A stretch of DNA of 6,202 nt from assembly GCA_030620925.1 (NCBI GenBank), contig JAUXIQ010000132.1:1-6202 (forward strand), given 5' to 3'. This stretch comes from JAUXIQ01 sp030620925 [NCBI: Nitrospinota bacterium] (GTDB lineage Bacteria; JAUXIQ01). Below the pieces are notes generated by a model that saw only the letters and a program-made list of their open reading frames with translations, had not been told where the DNA came from and made no database searches. A program made the position numbers and the translations under genes. Shown in pieces: positions 5,851-6,202 of this stretch. Position 1 is the stretch's first letter, and the number at the start of each line of letters is the position of its first letter.

Positions 5851-5879
5851 TTGACTAATCTAAAATAATCTTATTTAAT
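5851..5879 (+). promoter_or_regulatory. Sigma-A promoter for the tRNA genes
   Basis: TTGACT (5851-5856, 5 of 6) and TTTAAT (5874-5879, 5 of 6) are separated by exactly 17 bp. A start near 5886 would leave a leader of about 20 bases before tRNA-Thr. The 80 bp upstream are AT-rich, as expected for an UP-element-assisted stable RNA promoter. No terminator was seen after rlmB, so read-through from rlmB is also possible. Confidence 0.7.
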
Positions 5880-5906
5880 AATATATGTTTAAGTGATATC
5901 CATACT

Positions 5907-5982
5907 GCTGGCGTAGCTCAAGTGGTAGAGCGGCTGATTTGTAATCAGCAGGTCGGGGGTTCGAGTCCCTTCGCCAGCTCCA
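5907..5982 (+). tRNA. tRNA-Thr (anticodon TGT)
   Basis: A complete 76-base cloverleaf. The acceptor GCTGGCG pairs perfectly with CGCCAGC, the D arm is GCTC/GAGC, and the anticodon stem GCTGA/TCAGC encloses loop TTTGTAA with anticodon TGT at 5940-5942, reading ACA. The T arm GGGGG TTCGAGT CCCTT has two G-U pairs at its base. Discriminator T is followed by an encoded CCA (5980-5982). Confidence 0.97.
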
Positions 5983-5992
5983 TTTAATAGCC

Positions 5993-6077
5993 GGGGAGGT
6001 TCCCGAGTGGACAAAGGGAGCAGACTGTAAATCTGCCGGCTCAGCCTTCGGAGGTTCGAATCCTTCCCTCCCCACCA
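5993..6077 (+). tRNA. tRNA-Tyr (anticodon GTA)
   Basis: A complete 85-base class II tRNA starting 10 bp after tRNA-Thr. The acceptor GGGGAGG pairs perfectly with CCTCCCC. The anticodon stem GCAGA/TCTGC holds loop CTGTAAA with anticodon GTA at 6027-6029. The long variable arm, as in bacterial tRNA-Tyr, is followed by T arm GGAGG TTCGAAT CCTTC, discriminator A and an encoded CCA (6075-6077). It shares the promoter at 5851-5879 with tRNA-Thr. Confidence 0.97.
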
Positions 6078-6083
6078 TCTTGA

Positions 6084-6202
6084 TTGGACGTTTCACAGCT
6101 GCTCTTCTCTGATACCCTTTCTAAAGCGATCTCAAGTGGGAGAGAATGGTTTTCCTATAGCGATTTGCGACGGGAAGAAAAACCCGTAACCGCTGCGTTG
6201 AA
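6084..6202 (+). other. Unidentified open frame running off the window edge
   Basis: From a TTG at 6084 the frame stays open for 39 codons to the end (LDVSQLLFSDTLSKAI, then SGREWFSYSDLRREEKPV). I do not recognise it as any family. There is no ribosome binding site and no ATG or GTG start, and the TTG lies only 7 bases after tRNA-Tyr. A run this long occurs by chance fairly often, so it may not be a gene. The opposite strand also has a 25-codon open run entering from the edge and ending at about 6122-6124. The segment could be a gene fragment or non-coding sequence between tRNA genes. Confidence 0.15.

Noticed and set aside
5875-6096. A 73-residue open frame on the - strand across both tRNAs, with REGFEPPKAEPADLQSAPF and RRDSNPRPADYKSAALPLEL
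   Set aside because: This is the antisense translation of tRNA-Tyr and tRNA-Thr. Such peptides recur in databases as misannotated hypothetical proteins because tRNA sequence is conserved. It is not a gene.

Overview
The window reads as a chromosomal housekeeping segment from a Firmicutes bacterium, most likely a clostridial (anaerobic, possibly syntrophic or thermophilic) lineage of moderate GC. The basis is the gene order: radA end, carD, a membrane PIN-TRAM protein (YacL type), ispD, ispF, cysS, rlmB, then tRNA genes. This is a shortened form of the well-known Bacillus block radA-disA-yacL-ispD-ispF-gltX-cysE-cysS-mrnC-rlmB-yacP-sigH. The species cannot be named from the sequence. All protein genes are on the + strand.

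Layout. Positions 1-219 hold the last 72 codons of radA (DNA repair/recombination). After a 116-bp spacer with promoter candidates come carD (336-812, an RNA polymerase-binding regulator) and the PIN-TRAM gene (906-1931). A 204-bp spacer with two strong hairpins follows (1934-1961 and 2005-2038), the second resembling a terminator. Then come ispD (GTG start at 2136), ispF (2844) and cysS (start placed at 3335), with gaps of 9 and 14 bp, so probably one transcript. IspD and IspF catalyse two steps of the MEP isoprenoid pathway. CysS charges tRNA-Cys.

Between cysS and rlmB, where Bacillus has mrnC, there is instead a 185-bp spacer. It carries two hairpins that are diverged, inverted copies of one roughly 60-bp palindromic unit (4839-4987). 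This is the least ordinary structure in the window and probably a dispersed intergenic repeat. rlmB (5014-5772) encodes a SPOUT 23S rRNA 2'-O-methyltransferase. An AT-rich stretch with a good sigma-A promoter (5851-5879) precedes tRNA-Thr(TGT) and tRNA-Tyr(GTA), both with encoded CCA ends. The last 125 bp hold no identifiable gene, only an open frame running off the edge that I cannot identify.

Most of the content is well-understood core biology: translation (cysS, rlmB, two tRNAs), transcription control (carD), isoprenoid synthesis and DNA repair. I see no convincing evidence of a new defence, mobile or biosynthetic system. The points worth a second look are the composite repeat, the missing members of the block and the structured spacer before ispD.
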